Source: Candidatus Poribacteria bacterium (GTDB lineage: Bacteria > Poribacteria > WGA-4E > WGA-3G). From it: a DNA stretch of 47,049 nt. Position 1 is the first letter of the stretch. Each line of letters begins with the position of its first letter. The position numbers were made by a program, and so were the translations under genes. The stretch is taken from assembly GCA_022822085.1 (NCBI GenBank), contig JAJECK010000154.1:1-47049 (forward strand), in the 5' to 3' direction. Under the pieces are notes generated by a model. The model ran no database searches. It saw only the letters and a list, made by a program, of their open reading frames with translations, and was not told the DNA's origin. Below, piece by piece: positions 39,910 to 47,049 of this stretch.

Positions 39910-40719
39910 CTACAACTCCCCCAAAATCTTAACCCAACGTTCCCATGCCGATTTCACAGCAGCTTTCTGTGTTTCATTAGCATCATCCATCATACCACGT
40001 CGCAAGAAACCGTGCCCGACATCTTCATAAATCACAGGTTCATACATAACTTTCGCAGCATCCGCAGCAGCTTTCGTAGCCTCAATCGTAGCATTAATAC
40101 GGTTATCGTTTTCACCATAGAACCCGTAGACTGGCACAGAGATCTTAGGAATGTCCTCAACAGATGGGGCAGACCCATAAAATACAAACGCACCAGCGAT
40201 CTCATCCGATTGCACCGCATAACTGAATGTCTTTCCACCACCCCAACAGAAACCGGAAACAGCAACCTTGTCGTTTGTAGATGGCAGGTCACGCATATAT
40301 TTTTGCACAGCATCAAGGGCTGCTTTCACACGTGCTGGTTTCAGATTACGAATAATTCTTCGGACATCATCTTTAGAGTCAAAACTATCCGTACCGCCGC
40401 CATTCGGTCCCATACCCGAGAGTAGATCTGGACAAATTGCAACAAAACCGTCGGCAGCAAGCTTATCCGCAACAAGCCGAATCCAATCTGTCAATCCGAA
40501 TATTTCGTGGATCACGATAATGGACGTGGCAGGTTCTTTCACCTCTGGAAAAACGATGAAGGCGTTGATTTCGTGTTCATCGGCTGCAGTAATCTTAACC
40601 CATTCCCCGTGACGAGGTGATTTCTCAAGTTCTTCCTTTATGCTATCTGCATCAGCATTAACGGCAAAAAGCAGACCAGTAGTAAAAATAGTTAGCATCA
40701 AAACAACAATATAGTTCAT
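39910..40719 (-). CDS. Exported dienelactone hydrolase family protein
   Basis: A 269-aa alpha/beta hydrolase with a signal peptide (2-22, ending NADA). The dienelactone hydrolase triad is plain: Cys158 in GFCWGGG, Asp205 in GENDNR and His236 in GHGFLRR; the oxyanion partner Glu72 (VIHEIFG) also fits. Export is unusual for the classic chlorocatechol enzyme, so the substrate is probably an extracellular ester or lactone. AAAGGAG precedes the ATG. Confidence 0.9.
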   Translation of the reverse strand: MNYIVVLMLTIFTTGLLFAVNADADSIKEELEKSPRHGEWVKITAADEHEINAFIVFPEVKEPATSIIVIHEIFGLTDWIRLVADKLAADGFVAICPDLLSGMGPNGGGTDSFDSKDDVRRIIRNLKPARVKAALDAVQKYMRDLPSTNDKVAVSGFCWGGGKTFSYAVQSDEIAGAFVFYGSAPSVEDIPKISVPVYGFYGENDNRINATIEATKAAADAAKVMYEPVIYEDVGHGFLRRGMMDDANETQKAAVKSAWERWVKILGEL

Positions 40720-40744
40720 TTTTTCTCCTTTGCAAACATTGTAA

Positions 40745-40807
40745 GGCGGGGCTCAGTGCCCGCTTTCGAAAAAATACAAATAAAAACGACGGGCACGCAG
40801 ACCCGCC
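40745..40807. repeat. GGCGGG..GTGCCCG extragenic palindrome
   Basis: GGCGGGGCTCAGTGCCCG (40745-40762) pairs with CGGGCACGCAGACCCGCC (40790-40807), with three mismatched positions, around a 27-nt AT-rich loop. It lies between the RseB-like gene stop and the dienelactone hydrolase start and may end the sigma-factor operon. Confidence 0.65.
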
Positions 40808-40832
40808 TCTACAATATATGGGGTATCTCTAA

Positions 40833-41906
40833 TTACTTAGGATCTTTTTTAAGGATGATAGACTCTACGACCTTCAGCAATTCGTCAGATGGCAGTGGAC
40901 CAATAAGATAGAAATTAATACCTGAACTCGACCATCGGAATACATAGTCCTGACCACGTGGATAATTATGTACCGAAATATCTCCAATTTTCTTTACTAC
41001 TCTGTCACTGTTTCTATCTCCACGATTCGGCGGTCTATCGTTTGTTTCAGATCTTATTTCATCTGGCGATTCAAATATGCTGAAATCCAACAAACCATCT
41101 GTATATTTCAAGCGAATCGGACGATATTTTCTAATTTGAAGTTTCGATATGTCCTGAAGTTGGAAACCTACGGGTAGGTATGTAGGTTGGATTGGTTGCT
41201 TCTTGAGGATTTTTTCAGCTTCACCAAGCGTAATAGTAGGACGGTTATGACCAGGTTCCGGATTAATTTCCTTCTTAAGAACTTCCCATTTGGATTCTAC
41301 TGTTTTGGGTTCAAAACTAATGCGGTTATAAACGAACATATTCCGTAGAATGCCGGCAGCATCTAAATCCTCAACACGTAAGATAACACCATTTTTTCGA
41401 GCAAAATAGATATGTTTTGTAGGTCTGCCATCATGCTTTGGATTAATGATCAGAAGATCGGTCTCATGACCAGCGATCTTTTCTCCCCAATGTCTAAGTT
41501 CTAACACATAGTTTTGTGCGATCAATTTTATTTCTTTTGGAGAAAATTGGCTTCTGTGACGCACCCATCTAAATTCTCTGCTTCTTCTACGCTCATCTCT
41601 ATTTCTGTTATTGTCGTCATGCTGCCTTTCACGGGCATTCTCCTCCGATAACGATTTGGGACCACCAACAATGGATACAATCTTACGATAAGAGTTCTCC
41701 GCTGTTTGATGAATGACTAACTCCTCCATCGTCCGAGAACCGTTAGACGTACTGTATGTCTTCAGACGTAGACCGATGTAAACAACATCCTGTTCCGCTT
41801 CCGCGATACGCTCAAGCGTCCCAATATCCGCAAAAAGCCAACTGGATGTCAGGACAAAGACAATTAATGTAAAGCAGTAATACACAAATATCGGTTTCAA
41901 TTGCAT
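40833..41906 (-). CDS. RseB/MucB-like envelope-stress regulator
   Basis: A 357-aa exported protein (signal peptide 8-26). Residues about 30-210 recall the lipoprotein-like N-terminal fold of RseB/MucB (YIGLRLKTYSTSNG at the start; later GHETDLLIINPKHDGRPTKHIYFARKNGVILRVE). Residues about 250-350 resemble the C-terminal RseB/DUF4367 part (PTYLPVGFQLQDI). A basic, Arg/Asn-rich insert (residues 92-115) is odd. It follows the anti-sigma gene after 34 nt. In E. coli RseB protects the anti-sigma factor from cleavage, and the same arrangement suggests the same role here. Confidence 0.75.
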   Translation of the reverse strand: MQLKPIFVYYCFTLIVFVLTSSWLFADIGTLERIAEAEQDVVYIGLRLKTYSTSNGSRTMEELVIHQTAENSYRKIVSIVGGPKSLSEENARERQHDDNNRNRDERRRSREFRWVRHRSQFSPKEIKLIAQNYVLELRHWGEKIAGHETDLLIINPKHDGRPTKHIYFARKNGVILRVEDLDAAGILRNMFVYNRISFEPKTVESKWEVLKKEINPEPGHNRPTITLGEAEKILKKQPIQPTYLPVGFQLQDISKLQIRKYRPIRLKYTDGLLDFSIFESPDEIRSETNDRPPNRGDRNSDRVVKKIGDISVHNYPRGQDYVFRWSSSGINFYLIGPLPSDELLKVVESIILKKDPK

Positions 41907-41940
41907 AGAATCACCATTTTCCGATTACCGGGCTGAGACT

Positions 41941-42453
41941 TTAATCATCAAAATATAAATCGAGCAGCGTCTCTGCCCCTTCACCAAGATCCTCAGTTTC
42001 CGTTGCTGGTGTAATAAGAGGTGTCGTAACGTTTGACTTCAACGGATTATTCGCTACATCTTCGGTATGAACTTCAAAATAGAAATCAAGTAGTTCATCA
42101 TATTGCGGGGCAGGTGAAGATGAAAAGAAAATAAACACGAGGATGAAACAGAGTGTTGAAAATGCCGTGGCACCAAAAGTAAAAGGTCGGAACACCCATC
42201 GTTTAAAGATGTGGAGTAACCTGCTGCGTGAGGAAGTCTCTGCTTCTCGTATCTTCGCCAAAACCGCATGCTTCATAGACGGTGCCGGATGCACAAGTCC
42301 AGCGATCTTTTGCCGATTATCTTTGAAATTTGTCAACATGTCCGCACATTCTTCACAAGTGCGCAGATGGGTTTCCACCTTCTTTCGTAATATAGGTGTT
42401 AATTCATTGTCTAAATATGCTGATAAATGTTTCTGGATACTTTGATGTTTCAT
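41941..42453 (-). CDS. Anti-sigma factor with zinc-finger (zf-HC2) domain
   Basis: A 170-aa membrane anti-sigma factor. The cytoplasmic N-terminal part has the HxxxCxxC site (H29, C33, C36 in VETHLRTCEEC) after the typical opening LSAYLDNELTP. A transmembrane helix spans about residues 90-112 (TFGATAFSTLCFILVFIFF), followed by a short acidic outer tail. It should bind the sigma factor encoded 54 nt upstream and release it on envelope stress. Middle gene of the sigma operon. Confidence 0.9.
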   Translation of the reverse strand: MKHQSIQKHLSAYLDNELTPILRKKVETHLRTCEECADMLTNFKDNRQKIAGLVHPAPSMKHAVLAKIREAETSSRSRLLHIFKRWVFRPFTFGATAFSTLCFILVFIFFSSSPAPQYDELLDFYFEVHTEDVANNPLKSNVTTPLITPATETEDLGEGAETLLDLYFDD

Positions 42454-42507
42454 TTTTTATACCAAATGAGTTATGGGTTATATGCCAATTGTAAGAATAA
42501 AATAATC

Positions 42508-43128
42508 TTACCATTCTATACGTTCAAGTTCTTCCTTTAATGCTTTACGTGCCTCATGCAAACGGGATTTGACACGACCAAGTGTGCAGTTCAGCACTTC
42601 TGCTATCTCTTCATAAGACAGTTCACGCAGTTCACGAAGGATCAAGATCGTTCGATAACTCTCTTTCAATCTGTCAAGAGCAGCATGTAGAATTTCGCTT
42701 TGTTCTGTGCGTAGTGCTTCCTGTTCAGGTGTTACATTATCAAGTGGCACCCACGGTTGTGAGTCATCAATTTCCATCGGTTCTGTTTTTCTGCGTTTTC
42801 GCTGATCAATCACATTCAAACATTTATTCTTGACGATACGGTAAAGCCATGTCGAAAATCGCGATCGGAATTTGAAGTTATCAATATTTTGCCATACAGA
42901 GAGGAATGCGTCTTGCGCCGCATCCTCCGCATCTTCATGATGACCAAGTATACCATACGCGATGTTGTAGACCCAATGGTTGTATTGCACAATGAGCGTT
43001 CCCATTGCAGTGGTATCTCTCTCTTGACAACGCAAGATAAGTTCACGTTCCTGTTCAGTATCAAAATCTTCCACTTGTGCAATTTCCGTATAAGTTTCCA
43101 TATCAGCGGTAAGTGTAGTAACGGACAT
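42508..43128 (-). CDS. ECF RNA polymerase sigma factor
   Basis: A 206-aa sigma70-family factor of the RpoE/SigW type. Region 2 (YNIAYGILGHHEDAEDAAQD, then FLSVWQNIDNF and FSTWLYRIVKNKCLN) and region 4 (SYRTILILRELRELSYEEIA, then LGRVKSRLHEARKAL) are complete. GGAGGAG precedes the ATG. It is followed by its anti-sigma factor and an RseB-like protein. Its own promoter (43200-43226) fits ECF consensus, which suggests autoregulation. Confidence 0.94.
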   Translation of the reverse strand: MSVTTLTADMETYTEIAQVEDFDTEQERELILRCQERDTTAMGTLIVQYNHWVYNIAYGILGHHEDAEDAAQDAFLSVWQNIDNFKFRSRFSTWLYRIVKNKCLNVIDQRKRRKTEPMEIDDSQPWVPLDNVTPEQEALRTEQSEILHAALDRLKESYRTILILRELRELSYEEIAEVLNCTLGRVKSRLHEARKALKEELERIEW

Positions 43129-43199
43129 TTATCTCCTCCAGAAGTCATGTTAGTCTCACGAAATTATATCACTTTTATTTCATTTATGTTTTTAACCCG

Positions 43200-43226
43200 T
43201 TAGACATCACATATACAAAAAGGTTC
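43200..43226 (-). promoter_or_regulatory. ECF-type promoter of the sigma-factor operon
   Basis: Minus strand: GAACCT (43221-43226), 16-nt spacer, TCTAA (43200-43204); written as GAAC-N17-GTCTAA. It fits the sigmaE-like pattern and lies 72 nt before the sigma gene. Confidence 0.65.
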
Positions 43227-43259
43227 GTACTTCTTTTGGAGATTTTTTCATGATTGAAG

Positions 43260-45746
43260 TTACCTGTTTTCTTTTCCTGGTGTCATCGGTAAAACTTGAA
43301 ATTCACCGTTTGCATTTGGAAACCTACCAATAGCAGCATCCGTTTCCTGTTGGTCAAAAGCAATGATGTCAATAATCTGATTGTCGTGAGCATCCGTATC
43401 CACGAGCAGCACAGTTTCACCGTTGCGAGACAATTTAAAGTTAGCATGCAGCCCTTCTGTCGCTTTGCCATCTTCATCTAACCATACAATTAAGTACCCG
43501 CGCGCAGGAATCGTAGTCCCTTCGGGGAATTCCCATTTCTTCAAATTGTCAACTTTATCCGTGAGATACATACCCGTAAGCACTACTGGTTTGTCCATGA
43601 TGTTGTGCAGTTCAAGCCAGTCTTCGTAATCACCCTGTGGGTCGGTAATGCTCTTGGTATTAGCAGCCATCAGTTCATTAATGACAACCGTTACCTCATT
43701 TGCACGTGGTGCCATCAGACGGAAATGTGCTGCACCGAATTCCGCATGTGCAGGTGAAAATGTTGTGGTACCGTGTGTCTTGACAGCACTCGCCTCAACA
43801 TAATAATATACCTTTGTCTCCATAGGATAAGCAGGAATGCTACCAACATAACTACCTCTTTCCAATGACATTTCTGTCTGCTGAAAAGGTGCATGCCGGT
43901 CAGTCCCATAATACAACAGAACAGAATCTGCTGCAACGGCATTATCCAATTTGGCAGTTATTTCAACAGGTTGATTAGCTGTAGGGTTGTCTGGAGAGGA
44001 AACAGAGATTATCTTCGGTGTCGGCTTGTTCAATTCAGGATGATTGCGTAGATTATCACTTCGTTGTGTAAAAAATCGCTTGAAACTCGGTGTACGTCCG
44101 CCACGGTCACCATCAACACTCTCCTCAAAACTGGCGTAGTCGTATAGTTTTTTTTCATCTTTCTCAACTTCAGCAGCAATGAGAGTATGGTATTCTTTGA
44201 TGATAGGTTCCATCACCTCCCAATCAAGCCACTCATCTACAACAGTCTTTACATGTGCGATATATCTTGCTTTCCATTCAGGAATTCCGAGTAGGCGACT
44301 AATAACTGGACGCATAACGTTGTCCGCATGTGTTACTGGTGATACCATGCCTGTTGACAGTTCTCCCCACGACCATCCGCCAGGACCTCTGCCTGGACCA
44401 CCACCGCCTCCGCTACGGGCACGACGTTCAGCACCAAATCGGAAAGTTTCATTGTTGTCATGTGAAATCAGGTGAAATCTATCGTTGACATCTTGATAGA
44501 TAGAAAAATCTCCACCTTTGTGTATGTAGCTATCATCATCCATAAAGACGTTTGAGACAGCAAGTTGCCACAGCGCACGGTCAACGTTAAAAATAGATTG
44601 TAAATCTGATCTCAGTTTCTCATCAGGTGTTTTACCGTCAAGCATTTCGCAGAGTTCAATTAGTTTTTCCCAGGGGTTTTCAACATTCGCAGTTTTCAGT
44701 TGATATGTTCTTTGATATTCCTCAACATCGTTCCCAGTATAAGTTAATCCGCCACCGCCGGGACCTACTTTATAACGGATCCCGTCCCTTGTGCCAAACC
44801 ACTCATCCAGAAAGTCCTTGTTATATTGCTGAAGGTTGATATATACACCCCAACTTTCCCCGTTAATCACCAATTTCACAAAGTTCGTTTTCATAGCGGG
44901 AAAATAATCTCGTGCAATCCGATTATATAGCACTTCTCGGAGAAAAGATGCGTCAACATGTCCATTGAGCAGGTTAAGTGTTTTGTATCCGTATAGACGT
45001 TGACTATCATCCCCGTAGTCAATGGCGACATTAAAAGATTTTTTTGCGGATTCAACTGTAAAGTAGGATGAAGTGCCACGAGCACGTACACCAATCTCCT
45101 TATAGACTTTTCCATCAACAACTAAATCTGCTGGAACTTCAACGTCTGTGCGATAAAATGCGTTCAGTTGCGCATACCAATCTTCATCGTGGAAACGCAG
45201 GTATAATGTGCGAAGTGTTCCGGCATCATAGAATGCCGTGGAATCTATTGGTGCTGCAGCAAGGCTATTTTTCACATCGTCTTGAATATCACCGGTAGGT
45301 ATGCCCGCGCGTTGGTCCGGTATATAAGCTTCACCACGTGACTCAAGTGCTGCCTTCCGTTCATCCCCGGTTAATTTACCATCTTTATTGGTATCAAACC
45401 GTTCGACCAGATTTTCCGGAGGGCGAGGACCACGTCTACCTCCTCCGAATCCTTGCGGTGGACCTCCTCCAAATCCAGGTGGTGGACCTCCTCCAAAACC
45501 GGGTTGTGAAACAGGACGAAGTCTTTCAATCTCTTCTTTGCTTAGTTTGCTATCAGAGAAGGCTTCTATATTTGTAACTCGAATCATAACCAAGTTTTCT
45601 TCGGGACTAAGCGTACCATTTCCATCAAAGTCAAACCGTTTCTGATCCTCTGTAAGTCTTGGTGTAGTACCATTATCTTGGGCATAAGCATACGTAACAA
45701 TACATAATATAATGCCGATTAGTAGTATAATTCTTGTCTGTTTCAT
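43260..45746 (-). CDS. Exported CotH-kinase domain protein with EF-hands and lamin-tail domain
   Basis: An 828-aa exported protein (ATG 45746 after AAAGGAG; signal peptide 1-22). Two EF-hand loops (residues 39-50, DFDGNGTLSPEE; 118-129, DTNKDGKLTGDE) flank a Gly/Pro-rich linker with GFGGGPP repeats. Residues about 170-540 are a CotH kinase-like domain (FHDEDWYAQL; GVRARGTSS; KKSFNVAIDYGDD; LLNGHVDASFLREVLYNRIA; SHDNNETF), an atypical protein-kinase fold of spore-coat and cellulosome proteins. Residues about 715-828 are a lamin-tail domain (VVINELMAANTKS...WLELHN). It lies 57 nt after the DUF4956 gene. Confidence 0.9.
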   Translation of the reverse strand: MKQTRIILLIGIILCIVTYAYAQDNGTTPRLTEDQKRFDFDGNGTLSPEENLVMIRVTNIEAFSDSKLSKEEIERLRPVSQPGFGGGPPPGFGGGPPQGFGGGRRGPRPPENLVERFDTNKDGKLTGDERKAALESRGEAYIPDQRAGIPTGDIQDDVKNSLAAAPIDSTAFYDAGTLRTLYLRFHDEDWYAQLNAFYRTDVEVPADLVVDGKVYKEIGVRARGTSSYFTVESAKKSFNVAIDYGDDSQRLYGYKTLNLLNGHVDASFLREVLYNRIARDYFPAMKTNFVKLVINGESWGVYINLQQYNKDFLDEWFGTRDGIRYKVGPGGGGLTYTGNDVEEYQRTYQLKTANVENPWEKLIELCEMLDGKTPDEKLRSDLQSIFNVDRALWQLAVSNVFMDDDSYIHKGGDFSIYQDVNDRFHLISHDNNETFRFGAERRARSGGGGGPGRGPGGWSWGELSTGMVSPVTHADNVMRPVISRLLGIPEWKARYIAHVKTVVDEWLDWEVMEPIIKEYHTLIAAEVEKDEKKLYDYASFEESVDGDRGGRTPSFKRFFTQRSDNLRNHPELNKPTPKIISVSSPDNPTANQPVEITAKLDNAVAADSVLLYYGTDRHAPFQQTEMSLERGSYVGSIPAYPMETKVYYYVEASAVKTHGTTTFSPAHAEFGAAHFRLMAPRANEVTVVINELMAANTKSITDPQGDYEDWLELHNIMDKPVVLTGMYLTDKVDNLKKWEFPEGTTIPARGYLIVWLDEDGKATEGLHANFKLSRNGETVLLVDTDAHDNQIIDIIAFDQQETDAAIGRFPNANGEFQVLPMTPGKENR

Positions 45747-45803
45747 AATAACTCCTTTCACTGTTTCAAGTTTTGACAGCTTATGCACATAAGTGTTCGT
45801 ATT

Positions 45804-46454
45804 TTACTCCTTATCCATTTTGACTTCTACAATGTTTTCATTTGCTGAAAGTTCATTAAAAAACGTAAGCCAATCACTTGGATTTGACAATTTAACCCGA
45901 AAATTCAACTCAACAATCTGTGACTTTTTGATCCGTTTTTCAATCAGACGATCCTGAACAACGTGCTTGTTGAATATCGGACGATATACCGTTTCGGATA
46001 TTTTGTCAGGTGGCATGCAAATTTCAAGCGTAAAATCATCACCTTTATCAAAATATTGATGCCAATGGTACATGCAAAGTATTATTATACCGATAACAAA
46101 TGTTGCAAGTATCGCTACAGCAGGATTTCCAGCACCAACTGCCATGCCGACGGCTAATGCATAAAACACGAAACCGATGTCGCGCGGGTCTTGAATGGCA
46201 GTACGAAAGCGAATAATAGATAATGCTCCGACGAGGCTAAATGCACGAGCAATACTTTCACCGATAACTACCATCACTACCGAAATTAGCATACACAGAA
46301 TTATGAGTGTATTCGTAAAAGCTCTTTGAGGTGCCTTGGTATGTGTCCACTGATAGATAAGTACAATAAAAACACTCAGTGCAAAAGAGAGGAGTATTCT
46401 GAGTATGTTTAAGCCAATCGTATTATACGAGGGCAGCGTTAAAAATTCTGACAA
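45804..46454 (-). CDS. DUF4956 membrane protein
   Basis: A 216-aa protein with four transmembrane helices at about 13-33, 45-65, 83-105 and 108-130, and the conserved loop FSLVGALSIIRFRTAIQDPRDIGFVF that marks DUF4956. The C-terminal 80 residues form a soluble alpha/beta domain. The family is usually encoded beside CotH and VTC (polyphosphate polymerase-like) proteins; only CotH is here. Start is TTG with AGGT about 10 nt upstream; no better start exists. First gene of the DUF4956-CotH operon. Confidence 0.85.
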   Translation of the reverse strand: MSEFLTLPSYNTIGLNILRILLSFALSVFIVLIYQWTHTKAPQRAFTNTLIILCMLISVVMVVIGESIARAFSLVGALSIIRFRTAIQDPRDIGFVFYALAVGMAVGAGNPAVAILATFVIGIIILCMYHWHQYFDKGDDFTLEICMPPDKISETVYRPIFNKHVVQDRLIEKRIKKSQIVELNFRVKLSNPSDWLTFFNELSANENIVEVKMDKE

Positions 46455-46577
46455 AATATGTAATACCTGTATTATTTCATAACAAGTTTCGCTACGGTGA
46501 ACGGATTCGGTAGGAATGTTCTGAGAAAATCCTAACTGTTCCTAAAAGTCAATTCACTAAAAAAACGATATTTGCGC

Positions 46578-46616
46578 ATTATACCAAAATTAGACAAACA
46601 TGTCCAAGAATTGTTC
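46578..46616 (-). promoter_or_regulatory. Overlapping ECF-type and sigma70-type promoters of the DUF4956-CotH operon
   Basis: Minus strand. ECF type: GAACAA (46611-46616), 16-nt spacer, TCTAA (46590-46594), i.e. GAAC-N17-GTCTAA as at the sigma operon. sigma70 type: TTGGAC (46602-46607), 18-nt spacer, TATAAT (46578-46583). The two share the same 40 bp, about 120 nt before the start. The rest of the 46617-46737 gap shows nothing else. Confidence 0.6.
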
Positions 46617-46737
46617 AGAGCCATTCAGTTTTCAAAAATATATTTATGACTGTAATGACTTGTGCTAATTAACTTTTTGTACAACATTGTTTCACATAAG
46701 TTCAATATTCAGTGAGTTTTCCTCATGGCAGATAGGC

Positions 46738-46845
46738 TCTTCAGTCCTGTCCGGACGCAATGTTTATAGTTTGTTGATGGTTAGACAGATATCGTCCGGA
46801 CCAAATCAACGGTATGAATGCCTTTTTGGCATTCCCCGTGACTAA
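46738..46845. repeat. Structured palindrome with CCAAATCAACG linker (second copy)
   Basis: Starts TCTTCAGTCCTG (46738-46749) as in the MITE copy. Inner helix TCCGGACG (46750-46757) with CGTCCGGA (46793-46800), linker CCAAATCAACG (46801-46811), terminal helix GAATGCC/GGCATTC (46816-46822/46828-46834), then GTGACTAAA closing the outer stem imperfectly. It lies 44 nt from the transposase stop. Confidence 0.6.
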
Positions 46846-46888
46846 ACTTACTATTACCCATAAGTTTTTTCGAATAATTCTATAAGAT

Positions 46889-47049
46889 TCATTTGTTGGT
46901 TACTCCCTCTTCTTGTGAGGTATTGAGGATGGCAAAGGCATCAGAAATATCATTCAACCTTTGCCACCCTCGCCAAAGCACCGTCACACCCGGATTGCCA
47001 TCTGATTTTCGTGCTAAAAATCCTCCGAGTTTGGCGATCCAAATGACGA
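46889..47049 (-). CDS. Transposase, C-terminal fragment cut by the window edge (IS4-type)
   Basis: The minus-strand frame entering from the edge gives 52 residues, beginning WIAKLGGFLARKSDG and continuing PGVTVLWRGWQRLNDI, before a TGA at 46889-46891. This is the usual C-terminal end of IS4-family DDE transposases (LGGFLxRKxDGxPG...LWRGWQRL). The catalytic part lies outside the window, so completeness cannot be judged. Confidence 0.8.
   Translation of the reverse strand, partial: VIWIAKLGGFLARKSDGNPGVTVLWRGWQRLNDISDAFAILNTSQEEGVTNK

Overview
The window looks like a chromosomal piece of a Gram-negative, probably environmental or host-associated bacterium, most likely Candidatus Poribacteria or a close relative. 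This is inference from gene content. There are two phytanoyl-CoA dioxygenase family proteins, three short-chain dehydrogenases, a sugar phosphate isomerase, a ThuA-like protein, a CRTAC1/ASPIC-type FG-GAP protein, CotH, lamin-tail and LamG proteins, and a C-terminal module with the phrase QNFPNPFNPETW. The Kdo transferase WaaA shows an LPS-bearing outer membrane. The DNA is moderately AT-rich, stops are mostly TAA, and sigma70-type promoters with 17-bp spacers are easy to see. Several genes start at TTG or GTG.

Layout. 0.5-1.3 kb: moaD-moaE (minus). 1.4-4.0 kb: folB, a phosphodiester glycosidase-type protein and an exported DNRLRE-like protein (plus). 4.2-5.9 kb: waaA and trxA (minus). 6.2-10.3 kb: a Tat-exported, PaoABC-like molybdenum hydroxylase operon (2Fe-2S, Mo and FAD/4Fe-4S subunits plus a small Cys protein). 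10.4-13.4 kb: a membrane protein, a PhyH dioxygenase, an aldo/keto reductase and an SDR. 13.65-18.2 kb: three tandem secreted paralogues with a common N-terminal domain but different C-termini: Ig-like, cohesin plus sorting-type domain, and dockerin. 18.2-21.5 kb: SDR, sugar isomerase and alpha-barrel protein (minus). 21.6-28.8 kb: exported CBM9-like, LamG (two), FG-GAP and malectin-like (two, both broken) proteins around a second PhyH protein. 28.9-32.3 kb: isochorismatase-like hydrolase, rimI, rpsU with a dsRNA-binding protein, and a methyltransferase. 32.5-37.1 kb: a haem c/copper monooxygenase-like protein and a 1059-aa lamin-tail protein. 38-40.7 kb: ThuA-like protein, SDR, dienelactone hydrolase. 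40.8-43.2 kb: ECF sigma, anti-sigma and RseB-like operon. 43.3-46.5 kb: CotH and DUF4956. 46.9 kb to the edge: 3' end of a DDE transposase.

Main points. Six exported proteins with unrelated domains end in the same short motif (consensus PKxKLtTTWGxLK), a candidate C-terminal sorting or anchoring signal that I cannot match to a named one. The cohesin and dockerin paralogues suggest a non-cellulosomal surface complex. The ECF sigma operon and the divergently unrelated DUF4956-CotH operon have matching GAAC-N17-GTCTAA promoters. Intergenic regions carry several families of palindromic repeats, including a MITE-like element with 17-bp terminal inverted repeats and a nested, covarying fold that recurs beside the transposase.
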